A stretch of DNA of 64,000 bases from CADCVQ01 sp038260305. Lineage in GTDB: Bacteria; Actinomycetota; Thermoleophilia; Solirubrobacterales; Solirubrobacteraceae. The position numbers were made by a program, and so were the translations under genes. Below are positions 1 to 10,148 of this stretch, piece after piece (position 1 is the stretch's first letter; every line of letters begins with the position of its first letter). Location of the stretch: NCBI GenBank assembly GCA_038260305.1, contig JBBSNY010000006.1:1-64000 (forward strand). The letters are read 5' to 3'. The notes under the pieces are model-generated. The model did not search any database and was not told where the DNA came from. It saw only the letters and a list, made by a program, of their open reading frames with translations.

Positions 1-45
1 AAACACGAAGCACGCCTGCCTACAGGCCGATCAGGACAAGATCGT

Positions 46-138
46 GGGGAGATCCGGTGGCCGCCCATGGGGAGATCCGATGACCGCCAGCGGGGAATTC
101 CGATGGCCGTCTACGGGGAGATTCCCATGGCCGCCGTC
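46..138. repeat. Degenerate 23-bp tandem repeat, about four copies
   Basis: Four consecutive units each begin GGGGA and continue with a form of GATCCGATGGCCG. Unit boundaries are 46, 69, 92 and 115; the last unit is 24 bp. The 23-bp length is not a multiple of three and the units have diverged, so a peptide repeat is unlikely. The stretch from 1 to 255 holds no gene I can support. The function of the repeat is unknown. Confidence 0.5.
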
Positions 139-255
139 ACGGTAGGCGGAGAGGCTGCTCACGCCGACCAGTCTGCCGCTAACGCAGCAGATAGTATCCG
201 TTTCACGCAGCAGTCGATGATCCTTTGCCGAACGAGCGCTGCGATGGCCTGCGGC

Positions 256-1257
256 TTATGGCTGGAATGCCTGCGCCGCGGAGACGGTCCACGTCGCGGG
301 TGACTGGTCGCCGCCGCCCACGCGGGACGCGACGGTGGAGAGGAACAGCAGGCTGCCCAGGTGCGCGAAGACGAGCGACGGGTCCGTGGCACGGGTGCTG
401 CTCGCACGGCGGGTCCGCGGCGCGTACGCGTGGAGCACCGATCCCGTCGTGCTGCCGCTGACCCAGGTGATGACGCCGCCCTTTCCCTGCAGCTGGCCGA
501 TGCCGCCCGTCGGCGATGCCAAGGTCGTGTGCCGTTTGGAGCCGCAGCGCTGGAGCAGAAGGTGCGCGCGCCGGTGGACGACGATGCCCGCACCCCACGG
601 CCGCTCGTACACGTACCGTTCGTAGACGCCCGGCTGCGTGTCACCCAGCGCCGCAGGGGCCAGGCTGCGTCGCAACGGAGCGCACATCCGGCGCACCGGG
701 CGGTCGCGGTCGAGTGCTTCGACCTCGCGGTCGGAGAGCTTCTTCCTCGGCCATGCGAACGCGACGCCCGTGCGCCAGCGCAGATCGAACGGAAAGCTGT
801 CGCCCTGATGGTTGGTGATCGTCCCTCCCAGCCACTGCGAACCGATCGCCGCGAACCCGGGCGGCGAGCCCGAGTCGCCCGCGGGCAGCGCGCCCGGCAC
901 GAGCAGGCCGGCGCCGGTGGCGAGCGACTGCACGACGTAACCGTTGGCGCCGGCGAGCGGTGTTCCGAACGCCCCGGGGCAGTAGTACAAGACGTATCCG
1001 CCGCCGACGGCGCGCAGCCCGCCGCCGCCTCGTGACGGCGTCACGGAGCAGCCGGCCGGCGCCGTCAGCGTCACCGGCGGCGCGCCGCGCGAGAACAGGA
1101 CGCGCACGGTATCGGCGGTAGGCATGTACGCGGCGGCGTTCGCGCCGTCGCTCACCAGCGCAACGACGCTCGTCGCCACCGGCGCGAACATCGCCGCGGC
1201 CGCGCTCTGCGCCCACAGCAGGAGCAGGGCACCCGTCACCGCGGCGATCCGTCGCAT
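256..1257 (-). CDS. Secreted protein of unknown function
   Basis: The protein has 333 residues. Residues 1-22 form a signal peptide: MRR, a hydrophobic run rich in Ala and Leu, and an AxA-type end. After it come alternating small and hydrophobic segments typical of an extracellular beta-rich protein, with cysteines in AGC and YYC pairs (around residues 71 and 95), and later a Leu-Gln-Arg-Cys-Gly-Ser motif followed by RHTT. The same LQRCGS-(K)RH-x-TT motif and the AGC...C spacing recur in the broken gene just upstream, so the two are paralogues. It is the last gene of a long minus-strand run. I recognise no family. The ATG at 1257 is chosen because it starts the signal peptide; an open frame extends far upstream but belongs to the neighbour. 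Confidence 0.7.
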   Translation of the reverse strand: MRRIAAVTGALLLLWAQSAAAAMFAPVATSVVALVSDGANAAAYMPTADTVRVLFSRGAPPVTLTAPAGCSVTPSRGGGGLRAVGGGYVLYYCPGAFGTPLAGANGYVVQSLATGAGLLVPGALPAGDSGSPPGFAAIGSQWLGGTITNHQGDSFPFDLRWRTGVAFAWPRKKLSDREVEALDRDRPVRRMCAPLRRSLAPAALGDTQPGVYERYVYERPWGAGIVVHRRAHLLLQRCGSKRHTTLASPTGGIGQLQGKGGVITWVSGSTTGSVLHAYAPRTRRASSTRATDPSLVFAHLGSLLFLSTVASRVGGGDQSPATWTVSAAQAFQP

Positions 1258-1337
1258 GTGACAGTCAACCCCGGCGGGACACCAGAGTGTCGGCCCGCGT
1301 GGTGCGCTGATCACCTCGCGTCGCTCGCGGCGACCCG

Positions 1338-2043
1338 CTACAGCCCGGACGGGCCGAGGCTGATGTCGTACGGCCCGGCGAAGGAGAGGTTCGTCGACGG
1401 CCTCGGCATGTCCGAGACGACGACGCGCCGGCCGTACATCCCGAGCATCGGGATGTGGCTCGTCGGCCACGCGCAAGGAGCGCCGCCGGCCGTTGCGCAG
1501 GTCGTGGTAGACGATGCGCCGTCCGCTGCGGTACGCGAACGCGTCGCGCCCGATTACGGGATCGCGCCAGCCGGCCGGCGCGGTCGTGACGTGCCGGCTG
1601 CCGCAGCGCTGCAGTCGCCACGCATCGGTGTCCTGCAGGACCCAGCGCCCGATGCGGACGATCGACAGCGGTGCGTTGACATCGGCCACGATCGGCGCGC
1701 ACAGCCGGCTGACGGCGCTCGCGGCGTCCAGATCGAGGATCTGATGGCGCGGGTCGGTCCCCGGGAACGCCCCGCTCGCACTCATGTCGCCCTCGATCTC
1801 CTTCTCCGCGCCGCTGCGCCAGTCGACGAGGTAGCGACGGGACGCGTGAGGGTCTTCGCCGCGGTCGCTGCCGGATACCCGCAGCCGGCGGCTGCCGACG
1901 GCCTCCACAGGACCGTACACCCGGTTGCCCGGCGGCGTTATGGGGACGATCTTGCCGCGGTCCTCGTCGAGCACGGCGAGTACGTGCACGCCCGTCAGCG
2001 GGTCGCCGAAGCGGCACTCCAGCGCGACGGCGCCGGTGCCCAT
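1338..2043 (-). pseudogene. Paralogue of the downstream secreted protein, frameshifted
   Basis: Coding character is clear from about 2043 down to 1470, containing the VLQDTDAWRLQRCGSRHVTT region and then a YHDLRNGRRR segment. At about 1465 the sensible reading jumps by +1 into a frame giving SHIPMLGMYGRRVVVSDMP and then FAGPYDISLGPSGL and a TAG at 1338-1340. Without the shift the first frame runs uninterrupted into the next gene. Either the gene is broken or the sequence has a one-base error. The 5' end is also unresolved: the paralogue places an AGC cysteine upstream of the ATG at 2043, but no convincing start or signal peptide is visible between 2043 and 2201. Confidence 0.5.
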
Positions 2044-2201
2044 CGCCTTCGGCTCGCACCCCGCGGGCCGAAAACCCCGGACGGCGCCGTAGTTGCGTCT
2101 CCGGGTCGCTGGCCGTGGCGGCCGGCTGACGCTGACTGCGCGCTGCCAGGGCTGCTGCGCGCGCCGGCGCCAGATCGGCGCGGCGCGAGCAGCAGCAGCA
2201 A

Positions 2202-2759
2202 CTACGACTTGGCCGTCGTCTTCGTCTTGGCGGCTGTCTTCTTCTTGGCGGTCGCCTTCTTCTTCTTCTTCTTCTTCGGGAACGGCATCTGCGCCTCGCC
2301 GGCCTTGATGGCCTCGCGGATGCGCGGATACGTGCCGCAGCGACAGACGTTGCGCATGTTGTCGAGGTCGGCGACGCTCACCTTGCGGCGCTTGGCGCGC
2401 CGCTCGTTGACGAGCGCGACGGCGGTCATGATCTGACCCGGCTGGCAGTAGCCGCACTGCGCGACGTCCTTGTCGAGCCAGGCCTGCTGCATCGGGTGCA
2501 GCTTCTTGCCGACGGTCGCGCCCAAGCCCTCGATCGTCGTGATCTTGTCGCTGGAGCGGATCTGCGAGATCGGGACCGAGCAGGGGTTGAACGCCTTGCC
2601 GTTGATATGGCTCGTGCAGGCCTTGCAGACGTTCAGGCCACAGCCGTATTTGGGGCCGTCGACCCCGAGAACGTCGCGCAGCACCCAGAGCAGCCGCACG
2701 TCGTCCTCGACGTCGGCGCTGACGCGCTTGCCGTTGAGGATGAAGGTATGGATGGGCAC
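2202..2759 (-). CDS. (2Fe-2S) subunit of isoquinoline 1-oxidoreductase-type hydroxylase
   Basis: Small iron-sulfur subunit of a molybdenum hydroxylase of the xanthine dehydrogenase family; it passes electrons from the molybdenum subunit encoded directly upstream. The plant-ferredoxin-type cluster is held by C40, C45, C48 and C60, and the second [2Fe-2S] by C102, C105, C139 and C141 (QCGYCQPGQI and CRCGTY). The core of about 158 residues is normal length. Residues 159-185 form an unusual Lys/Ala/Thr tail starting PKKKKKKKATAKKK. The start is a GTG with AAGGAG just upstream. The gene lies 9 bp after the large subunit, an obvious operon pair. No FAD subunit is present, as in the IorAB-type two-subunit enzymes. 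The substrate cannot be read from sequence. Confidence 0.88.
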   Translation of the reverse strand: MPIHTFILNGKRVSADVEDDVRLLWVLRDVLGVDGPKYGCGLNVCKACTSHINGKAFNPCSVPISQIRSSDKITTIEGLGATVGKKLHPMQQAWLDKDVAQCGYCQPGQIMTAVALVNERRAKRRKVSVADLDNMRNVCRCGTYPRIREAIKAGEAQMPFPKKKKKKKATAKKKTAAKTKTTAKS

Positions 2760-2768
2760 GGTGGCTCC

Positions 2769-5225
2769 TTAGTTCTTCCTGGCGGTGGTCTTCTTCTTGG
2801 CGGTCGTCTTCTTCTTCGCCTTCTTCGTCCGCCGCTTCTTGGGCGGCCGCTTGACTCCGGCCTTGGCGAGCCCGTCGGTCGGTGACTCGGGGACCGACGG
2901 GATCCTCGGGTACGGGTCAAACCCGAGCGCGTCGCCGTGGTTGATCGGGAACGACGTCGGCATTGTCCCGGTCGCGCGGCCGTAGGCGCAGGCTGTCGCG
3001 GCCATCGCGGCAGCGACGCCGAACTCGCCCGCCCCACCCGGGTCGTTCGTCGTCTGCGGCATGACGATGACCTCGAGCTCCGGCGGGATGTTCCACTGGC
3101 GCGTGTAGTGCGCGTCGCTCCAGCTGCCTTCGAGGAAGTTGCCGTCCTTGAGGTGCAGGCTGTAGCTCAGCGCGTTCGCGATGCCGTCCATGATCCCGCC
3201 CATCATCTGGGCCCTGAGCCCGAGCGGGTTGATCGGCAGCCCGACGTCGACGACGAACACGACCTTCGTCACGCGCGGCCCGGTGTAGGCCTCGGTGATC
3301 TTGCGGTTGACGGTCGCCGGCCGGCAGTCGATCTCGACGAGGCACGCGCAGCGGCCCTTGTACTCGTTGTGAACGGCGAAGCCCTGGGCGGTGCCCGCGG
3401 GCATCGTCCTGCCCCAGCGGCCGACCTGAGCGGCCTTGTCGATCACGGCCTTCATGCGGTCGTCGTTGGCGAACTCGCGGCGGAACGCCACGGGGTCCTT
3501 CCCCATCTCCTTGGCCATGCGGTCGACCATCAGCTCGCCGGCGGTGCGGACGTCGGGGCTGTAGATGTTGCGCACGCTAGAGGTGTTGAACTCCTTGATG
3601 TCGTAGATCTCGTTGAGCAGCTGCGTGACGACGCCGAAGTTGTACGGCGTCGTCGCGGTCAGGCTGAACACCGCCTCGGAGAACTGCGCGAAGTTCTGCA
3701 GCGGCAGGCTCGTGTCGAGCGCCGTCAGGATCTCGCCAAGCCCGTGCGTGAAGTCCGTCGCGACGCTCGTATGGCGCTGGTCGAGGGCGAGCACCTGACC
3801 GCCGAGACGGGTCATCCGCACCCGCGACGTGCACATCGGGTGCACGCGGCCCTGGCGGAAGCTGTCCGTCCGGTGCCACATGAGCTTCACCGGCTTGCCC
3901 AGCTTCTGTGAGATCGCGGCGGCCTCGAACGCCGCATCGGCGAAGAGGTGGCGCCCAAACGAGCCGCCGCCCTCGGTGACGTGGGCCTTGACGTTGCCCA
4001 CCGCCATCCCCAACATCGTCGCGATGCCCTCCTGGGCATAGACCGGGGACTTCATGCACGACCAGATCTCGGCGCTGTTCTTGCGCACGTCGGCGACGGC
4101 GCAGTTGGGCTCAAGCGGATCGCCGGGTCGGAAGTGGAACGTGAACGTCTCGTCGATCGACGGACCGAGCGCCGGCGTCAGCGGCAGCTCGGCCCTGCGC
4201 AGATCGGCGAGCACCGAGGCATCGGAGCGGTCCGACACCGCTGATTCGGACCAGCGGACCTTCAGCGCCCGCACGGCATCGATGCACTGCCCGAACGTCT
4301 TGCCGCGCACGGCGACGCCACCTGGGACCCACTGCGAGTGCGCGATGACCACGACGTCGGTGATGCCCGGCATCCGCTTGACGTCGGTTACGTTGTCGAC
4401 GCCCAGGACCCGGCCGTTGACGACCGGCGGGCGGGCGACCATCGTCGGCAGCGCGTCCTTGATGTCGAGGTCCATCGCGAAGACCTTCTTGCCCGTCACG
4501 ATGTCGTGCGCGTCGATGCGCCGCTGGTCGCTGCCGACCATCGACAACTGCGCGCGGGTCTTCAGGCGCGGGGTCACGGTGACCGTCTGGCGCACCGAAG
4601 CCTTCCTGGCAAGCTCGCCGTACGTCCGCGTCCGCCCGTCCTTGGACGTGATGACGCCCTGATGGGCGAGGAGGTCGAGCGTCGACACCCTCAGGTCGGT
4701 GGCGGCCGCATCCATAAGCGCCCCGCGCGCGGCCGCGGCCGCCGTCCGCACCGGCGTGAAGATCGAATGCATCGAGTTGGACCCACCGGTGAGCTGGTTG
4801 AACACGAGCTCGGGACGGGCGTCCGCCAGCGAGATGCTCACCTTGTCGATCGGCAGGTCGAGCTCGTCGGCGATCGTCATGGCGACCGCGGTCGTGATCC
4901 CCTGGCCGACCTCGGCGCGGGGAAGCGCGAACGATGCGCTGCCGTCTGGGTGGACGGACACGGTGAGCAGGTTCGCGGTCGGCGCGGCCGCCAGGGTCAG
5001 CAGGTCGCTGAGGTCCAGTAGGCCGGTCGGCTGGATGGTCGGGATCGCCGCCGCCGCAGGATCGGCGCCCCACTCCGCGGCGGCGACGAGCGTCGGAGCC
5101 GCGACGAGGTAGCCGATCATCCTGCGGCGGGTCATGCCGCCGCCCGTCCGCTCGGGGGCCGGCGAGGGCCCCCGAGCATCGGATGCACCCGCACCCAGTG
5201 GCGGGGCGTGATCGGGATCAGTCAT
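2769..5225 (-). CDS. Molybdopterin-binding subunit, IorB-like (xanthine dehydrogenase family)
   Basis: This 818-residue catalytic subunit hydroxylates an aldehyde or N-heterocyclic substrate using molybdopterin. A twin-arginine-type leader is visible near residue 31 (TRRRMIGYLVAAPTLVAAAE), implying export with the small subunit carried along. Molybdopterin-binding landmarks include GGGSFGRHLF with the following FEAAAISQKLGKPVKLMWHR, LEPNCAVADV, and the catalytic Glu in PGGAGEFGVAAAMAA near the C-terminus. Residues from about 795 on are a basic tail (RPPKKRRTKKAKKK, then TTAKKKTTARKN) resembling the small subunit's tail. AAGGAGA precedes the ATG at 5225. The gene follows the ABC substrate-binding gene by 33 bp, suggesting uptake and oxidation of the same compound. 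Confidence 0.88.
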   Translation of the reverse strand: MTDPDHAPPLGAGASDARGPSPAPERTGGGMTRRRMIGYLVAAPTLVAAAEWGADPAAAAIPTIQPTGLLDLSDLLTLAAAPTANLLTVSVHPDGSASFALPRAEVGQGITTAVAMTIADELDLPIDKVSISLADARPELVFNQLTGGSNSMHSIFTPVRTAAAAARGALMDAAATDLRVSTLDLLAHQGVITSKDGRTRTYGELARKASVRQTVTVTPRLKTRAQLSMVGSDQRRIDAHDIVTGKKVFAMDLDIKDALPTMVARPPVVNGRVLGVDNVTDVKRMPGITDVVVIAHSQWVPGGVAVRGKTFGQCIDAVRALKVRWSESAVSDRSDASVLADLRRAELPLTPALGPSIDETFTFHFRPGDPLEPNCAVADVRKNSAEIWSCMKSPVYAQEGIATMLGMAVGNVKAHVTEGGGSFGRHLFADAAFEAAAISQKLGKPVKLMWHRTDSFRQGRVHPMCTSRVRMTRLGGQVLALDQRHTSVATDFTHGLGEILTALDTSLPLQNFAQFSEAVFSLTATTPYNFGVVTQLLNEIYDIKEFNTSSVRNIYSPDVRTAGELMVDRMAKEMGKDPVAFRREFANDDRMKAVIDKAAQVGRWGRTMPAGTAQGFAVHNEYKGRCACLVEIDCRPATVNRKITEAYTGPRVTKVVFVVDVGLPINPLGLRAQMMGGIMDGIANALSYSLHLKDGNFLEGSWSDAHYTRQWNIPPELEVIVMPQTTNDPGGAGEFGVAAAMAATACAYGRATGTMPTSFPINHGDALGFDPYPRIPSVPESPTDGLAKAGVKRPPKKRRTKKAKKKTTAKKKTTARKN

Positions 5226-5258
5226 CTGCCGTCTCCTTGTTGGCGGTTGACATCGCGC

Positions 5259-6548
5259 TCATCGCAGGCCGTCGGCAACGTTGCTGCCGTAGGACGCCTC
5301 GACGGGCTTGAGGAAGCCCTCGACCGCGGGGTCGATGCGCGTGATGAGGCTCTTCGTCGACGGCGGACCGCCGTCGGGGGTATAGGTCGGCGACGGCGCG
5401 ACGCCGCCGAGGTCGACCGTCCCGAGGTTCTCCTTGGCCTTCAGGATGCCCGCGCGAGAGAGGTCGCCGGAGGCGATAGCCTTGCGCAGGATCTCGGCTT
5501 GGACCTTCGCCGCGGCGTACGAAACGGCGAAGTAGATGCTCGGCGGCGCGCCGGGCTCGTACTTGTCGTGATCGGCCACGACGGCCTTCATCCCGGGGGC
5601 GTTCGGATCGCCCCAGGCGGCGGAGAACGAGGTCACGAGCGCGCCCTTCAGCGCGCCGGCCACCGGCGTCTGCTTGGCCTTCAGCGAGCCGTCCTTCGTG
5701 ATCAGCTGCTCGACGAACGACGGGCCCTGCAGGATCCACTGCGGCGTGAAGCCCAGCGATGCGGCGGTGCCGACGATCGGGCCCGTGCTGCTCGGCAGCG
5801 CGATGACGATGACGGCGTCGGCGCCCGCGGCCTTGAGCTTCTGGATCTGCGCGGTGAACTCGGTGTCGCCGGCCTTGAAGGTCTGCTGGCCCGCGTCGGT
5901 GAAGCCGAGCCCCTTCTCGGCTGCCTTGAAGCCGTGCAGGCCGTCCTGGCCGTACTCGTCGTTCTGGTAGATGATTCCGATCTTCGGCTTGTCCTTGCCG
6001 GACTTGGTGTAGTAGTCCAGCACGTTTGCGATGTCGTAGCTGTAGGGCGTGCCGACCGGCGCCATGACCGGGTCAGTGCCCCAGATCGAGTCGAACGACA
6101 GCGGCGTCGTGACGAGCTTGTCGTTGTCGACCAGCTTCTGGATCGCCTTCGTCGTCGGGCTGCCGAACGAGTCGAGCAGCGCGACGTCGTCGTGGATCGC
6201 GTTGTAGATCTGGACGTGCTGCTGGGGCGCGTAGCCGGAGTCCTTGATCGTCAGGCGAATCTTCCAGCCGTCGATCCCGCCGCTGGCGTTCAGCGCCTTG
6301 AAGTAGGCGCGATGGCCGGCGGCGACGGGCTTGCCGAGCGCGCTCGCCGGGCCGCTGAGGGCATTGATGTCGCCGATGCGGATCGTCTTGGCGGCGACGT
6401 CGACGCCCGGACCGCCCTTGACGGTGCCGGCGGAGCCCCCGCCTGACGAGCCGCTGTCCTTCTTCGAGTCGCCCGTGCCGCAGGCGGCCAGGACGAGGCT
6501 CGAACCGACGACCGCGAGCGGTATGAGCACGGACGATGAGCGTCTCAC
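5259..6548 (-). CDS. Substrate-binding lipoprotein of a branched-chain-type ABC importer
   Basis: A 429-residue Peripla_BP_6 (LivK/type I fold) protein that captures a solute outside the membrane for the adjacent LivHMGF. Residues 1-23 are a lipoprotein signal with lipobox LAAC (Cys23), followed by a Ser/Gly linker. The core begins KTIRIGDINALSGPASALGK, typical for the family, and includes IYQNDEYGQDGLHGFKAAEK. The start is GTG at 6548, overlapping livM's TGA as GTGA, with AAGGAGG on its 5' side. An open frame upstream of this GTG is only a shadow of livM. The ligand is unknown; the neighbouring CoA ligase and molybdenum hydroxylase point to an aromatic acid or heterocycle rather than a branched amino acid. 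Confidence 0.88.
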   Translation of the reverse strand: MRRSSSVLIPLAVVGSSLVLAACGTGDSKKDSGSSGGGSAGTVKGGPGVDVAAKTIRIGDINALSGPASALGKPVAAGHRAYFKALNASGGIDGWKIRLTIKDSGYAPQQHVQIYNAIHDDVALLDSFGSPTTKAIQKLVDNDKLVTTPLSFDSIWGTDPVMAPVGTPYSYDIANVLDYYTKSGKDKPKIGIIYQNDEYGQDGLHGFKAAEKGLGFTDAGQQTFKAGDTEFTAQIQKLKAAGADAVIVIALPSSTGPIVGTAASLGFTPQWILQGPSFVEQLITKDGSLKAKQTPVAGALKGALVTSFSAAWGDPNAPGMKAVVADHDKYEPGAPPSIYFAVSYAAAKVQAEILRKAIASGDLSRAGILKAKENLGTVDLGGVAPSPTYTPDGGPPSTKSLITRIDPAVEGFLKPVEASYGSNVADGLR

Positions 6549-7606
6549 GAGTGTGCCTCCTTGGGAGTTGTGACGGTGACCTTCTGAGTCTTTGCGTGGT
6601 CGTCGTTGCCGCCCGAGCGGTGCAGGCGATCGGCGATGCCGACGATCCCGCGTGGTTGCAGCGTGAGAAACGCGACGATCAGCACGCCGTAGGAGATCGA
6701 GGTGAGGTCGCTGGCCGACAGGCCGCCGGACCCCGCCTCCGGCAGGAACGGAAGCTCCTTGAGCAGCGACGGGAGCGCGAACACGACGGCGCACCCGAGC
6801 AGCGGGCCGGCGGTCGTCCCGAGGCCACCGACGATGATCGCGGCGATGAACTGGATCGACATCAGCAGGCTCCACTGGCCCGGCTGCGCGAAGGACAGAT
6901 AGGAGCCGTAGAGCGCGCCGCTGATCCCGGCGAGGAAGGAGGAGACGACGAACGCCGTGACCTTCAGCCGGCCGACGTCGACGCCCATGACGGCCGCCGC
7001 CGTTTCGCGCTCGCGCAGCGCGACCATCGCGCGTCCCGAGCGGCTGCGGCGCAGGTTCCACGTGAACGCCGTCGCCGCGGCGAGCAGGATGAGCGCGAGG
7101 AAGTAGTACAGGCCGCTTGAGTCGATCGTCGCGGCGCCGAGCCGCAAGACCTTGCCTGGCGAGAAGTCGAACGAGCCGAACTGCACGGCGGGGAACGCGC
7201 GGCCCTGCGGCCCGCCCGTCAGACCCGTCGCGTTGAAGAAGACGTGCTGGGCGATGAAGACGAGGCCCAACGTCACGATCGCGAGGTACAGCCCGCGCAG
7301 GCGCAGTGCGATCGGGCCCAGCAGCGCGCCGAGCAGCCCCGCGGCGACGCCGGCCGCCGGGATCCAGAGCAACGCGTCGACGCCGTGGTCGGCCCCGAGC
7401 ACCGCGCCGGTGTAGGCGCCGACCCCGAGAAACGCCGCGTGCCCGAGCGAGATCTGGCCGGCGAACCCCGTGAGGACGTTCAGCCCGGTCGCGCCGATCG
7501 CGGCGATCACGACGAACGTCGCGGTCGTCAGCTGCGCCGCGCTGAGAGCGAAGGGCAGCGCCACGGCGAGGACGGCGAGCGCCGGGAGCGTGAGGCGGCG
7601 CATCAC
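6545..7606 (-). CDS. livM: Branched-chain-type ABC transporter permease LivM
   Basis: Polytopic inner-membrane permease of 353 residues (BPD_transp_2 family), with about ten hydrophobic segments. Family landmarks are GLNVLTGFAGQISLGHAAFLGVGAY near residue 40 and a REREtAAaVMGVD segment around residues 198-212, matching the cytoplasmic coupling loop of LivM. The C-terminal roughly 30 residues are charged (GNDDHAKTQKVTVTTPKEAHS). It overlaps livH by 4 bp and the binding-protein gene by 4 bp, so translation of the import genes is coupled. Confidence 0.9.
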   Translation of the reverse strand: MMRRLTLPALAVLAVALPFALSAAQLTTATFVVIAAIGATGLNVLTGFAGQISLGHAAFLGVGAYTGAVLGADHGVDALLWIPAAGVAAGLLGALLGPIALRLRGLYLAIVTLGLVFIAQHVFFNATGLTGGPQGRAFPAVQFGSFDFSPGKVLRLGAATIDSSGLYYFLALILLAAATAFTWNLRRSRSGRAMVALRERETAAAVMGVDVGRLKVTAFVVSSFLAGISGALYGSYLSFAQPGQWSLLMSIQFIAAIIVGGLGTTAGPLLGCAVVFALPSLLKELPFLPEAGSGGLSASDLTSISYGVLIVAFLTLQPRGIVGIADRLHRSGGNDDHAKTQKVTVTTPKEAHS

Positions 7607-8486
7607 AGCCGCTCCGCCGGGGCGCGCCCGAACAGGCCGTAGGGCCGGACGAGCAGGATCAGGATCATGGCGATGTACGGCGCGACGGCGTAGAAGTTGT
7701 CGCCCAGCGCGGCTGGCGCGTAACCCGACGTCATCACTTCCGTCTCACCGATCACGAGGCCGCCGACGACGGCGCCGGTCGGGCTGCGCAGGCCGCCGAG
7801 GACGATCGCCGGGAAGGCCCGCAGCGCGGCGTCGCCGAGCGTCGGCTGGGGGGAGTTCGGGAAGCCCGCGAGAAACAGCCCGCCGAGCACCGCCAGCGCG
7901 CCGGCCAGCGCCCACGTCACGAGGTGCACGCGGCTGACCGGGACACCGAGCGAGAGCGTCGCCTCCTCGTCCTCGGCGGTCGCCTGCATCGCCAGGCCCC
8001 AGCGCGAGTACTTGTCAAATGCGAAGTACGCCGCGAGCGCGGCGACCGTCACGCCGATGCCCCACAGCTTGACCCAGTTGATCGTCACGTCGCCGACTCC
8101 AAACGACGACGAACCCCAGGGATCGCCCAACAGCCGCTGGTCGGCTCCGAAGAGCGCCTCGATGAGCGCGGTCACCGCGATGCCGGCGCCGATCGTGATC
8201 ATCACGAGCACGAACGTCGGCTCGCCGCTGACGCGCCGCAGCACGCTGTGCTGGAAGGCCGCGCCGGCCAGTGCGAGCAGCGCGACCGCCATCAGCACCG
8301 CCGGGAGGAACGGGACGCCGACGTCGGTCGCCAGCCAGGAGATCGTGTAGGCGCCGGCGAGCAGCATCGCGCCCTGCGCGAAGTTGATGACGCCGCTGGA
8401 GCGAAAGATGACGACGAAGCCGAGCGCGACGAGCGCGTACGTCGCGCCGAGCGAGACGCCCTGGAAGAGCAGCTGGAGGAACTCGG

Positions 8487-8490
<4 letters not shown>
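7603..8490 (-). CDS. livH: Branched-chain-type ABC transporter permease LivH
   Basis: A 295-residue integral membrane permease, partner of LivM. It opens with FLQLLFQGVSLGATYALVAL, the characteristic LivH N-terminus, then FVVIFRSSGVINFAQGAMLL. A DEEATLSLGVPVSRV segment near residue 175 corresponds to the coupling loop, and AFPAIVLGGLRSPTGAVVGG lies near residue 230. Length is usual for the family. The gene starts inside the last codons of livG (4-bp overlap) and ends inside the first codons of livM. Confidence 0.9.
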
Positions 8491-9250
<760 letters not shown>

Positions 9251-9251
<1 letters not shown>

Positions 9252-10012
9252 CAGCCGACCTCCTCGGCGACGAGGGCGTGGCCGCGCGCGGTGCCGAGGT
9301 AGCTTGCCCGTAGCTCGTCGTCGAGCAGGAGGTCGGGGGTCGGTCCGCTCGCCCGCACACGCCCGTTCTCGAGCAGGAAGGCCTGCTCGGTGGTCCGCAG
9401 CGCGAGCGCCGTCGACTGGTCGGCGATCAGCAGGGCCGTCCCCTGTCCGCGGATACGCAGCAGCGCCGCGCCGATCTCGGCGACGACGATCGGGGCCAAT
9501 CCGAGCGACGGCTCGTCGAGGACGAGCAGGCGAGGACCAGCCATCAGCGCGCGCCCGATTGCGAGCATCTGCTGCTCGCCGCCGCTCAGGAGGCCGGCCC
9601 GCTGATCGAGGCGCTCGCCTAGGCGCGGGAAGAGCGCGAGGACCTCTTTGCGTAGGTACGATTCGCGGTCGCGGTCGGCCAGCGCGAACGCCCCGAGGCG
9701 CAGGTTCTCGGCGACGGTCAGCTCGGCGAGCACGCGGCGCCCCTCGAGCGTCTGGGCGACGCCGCCGGCGACGAGCTGGGCAGTGTTCATGCGGCTCGTC
9801 GAGCGGCCGTCGAAGCGGATGTCGCCCTGCACGATCGCCCCGCGGTGGTAAAGGAGAAGGCCGCCGATCGCGCGCAGGAGCGTCGTCTTGCCGGCGCCGT
9901 TTGCACCCAACAGGGCGACGGAGCCAGCCGCCGGCACGGCGAGGCTCACGTCCTCCAGCGCAAGCACGGCGCCGCCATAGCGAACGGCGACGTTCGTGAC
10001 CTCCAGCAGCAC
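9251..10012 (-). CDS. livF: ABC transporter ATP-binding protein LivF
   Basis: A 253-residue second ATPase of the importer. Walker A is GANGAGKTT (residue about 35), the signature LLSGGEQQMLAIGRAL is canonical, and Walker B is LLVLDEPSLGLAP. The usual switch histidine region reads LLIADQSTALALR, so Gln stands where LivF normally has Gln or His; this is typical of LivF. The start is GTG at 10012, with GGAGGAG about 7 bases upstream. It is the first gene of the livF-G-H-M-binding-protein operon; about 135 bp separate it from the PucR-type regulator gene and hold no feature I can name. Confidence 0.9.
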
Positions 10013-10148
10013 CGATCTCCTCCTCCACGGAGCCGGGATCGGGCGATCCCGGGCTCTACGGGCCCACGCTACGTAGGCAGGCGGAGCGGGCCATCGGCGG
10101 CCGGTCCCGAAGTTCGGGCGCTGGCGTTGTTGGCTGGTGACAACCCGT

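Noticed and set aside
67..303. Small plus-strand frame over the 23-bp repeats
   Set aside because: The repeat length breaks the codon phase from unit to unit, the frame runs antisense into the secreted-protein gene, and there is no RBS.
256..2457. A single 733-residue minus-strand frame across the first 2.4 kb
   Set aside because: It joins a shadow of the ferredoxin-subunit gene, a frameshifted gene and a separate signal-peptide protein. Composition and paralogy show the boundaries at 1257 and about 1338.
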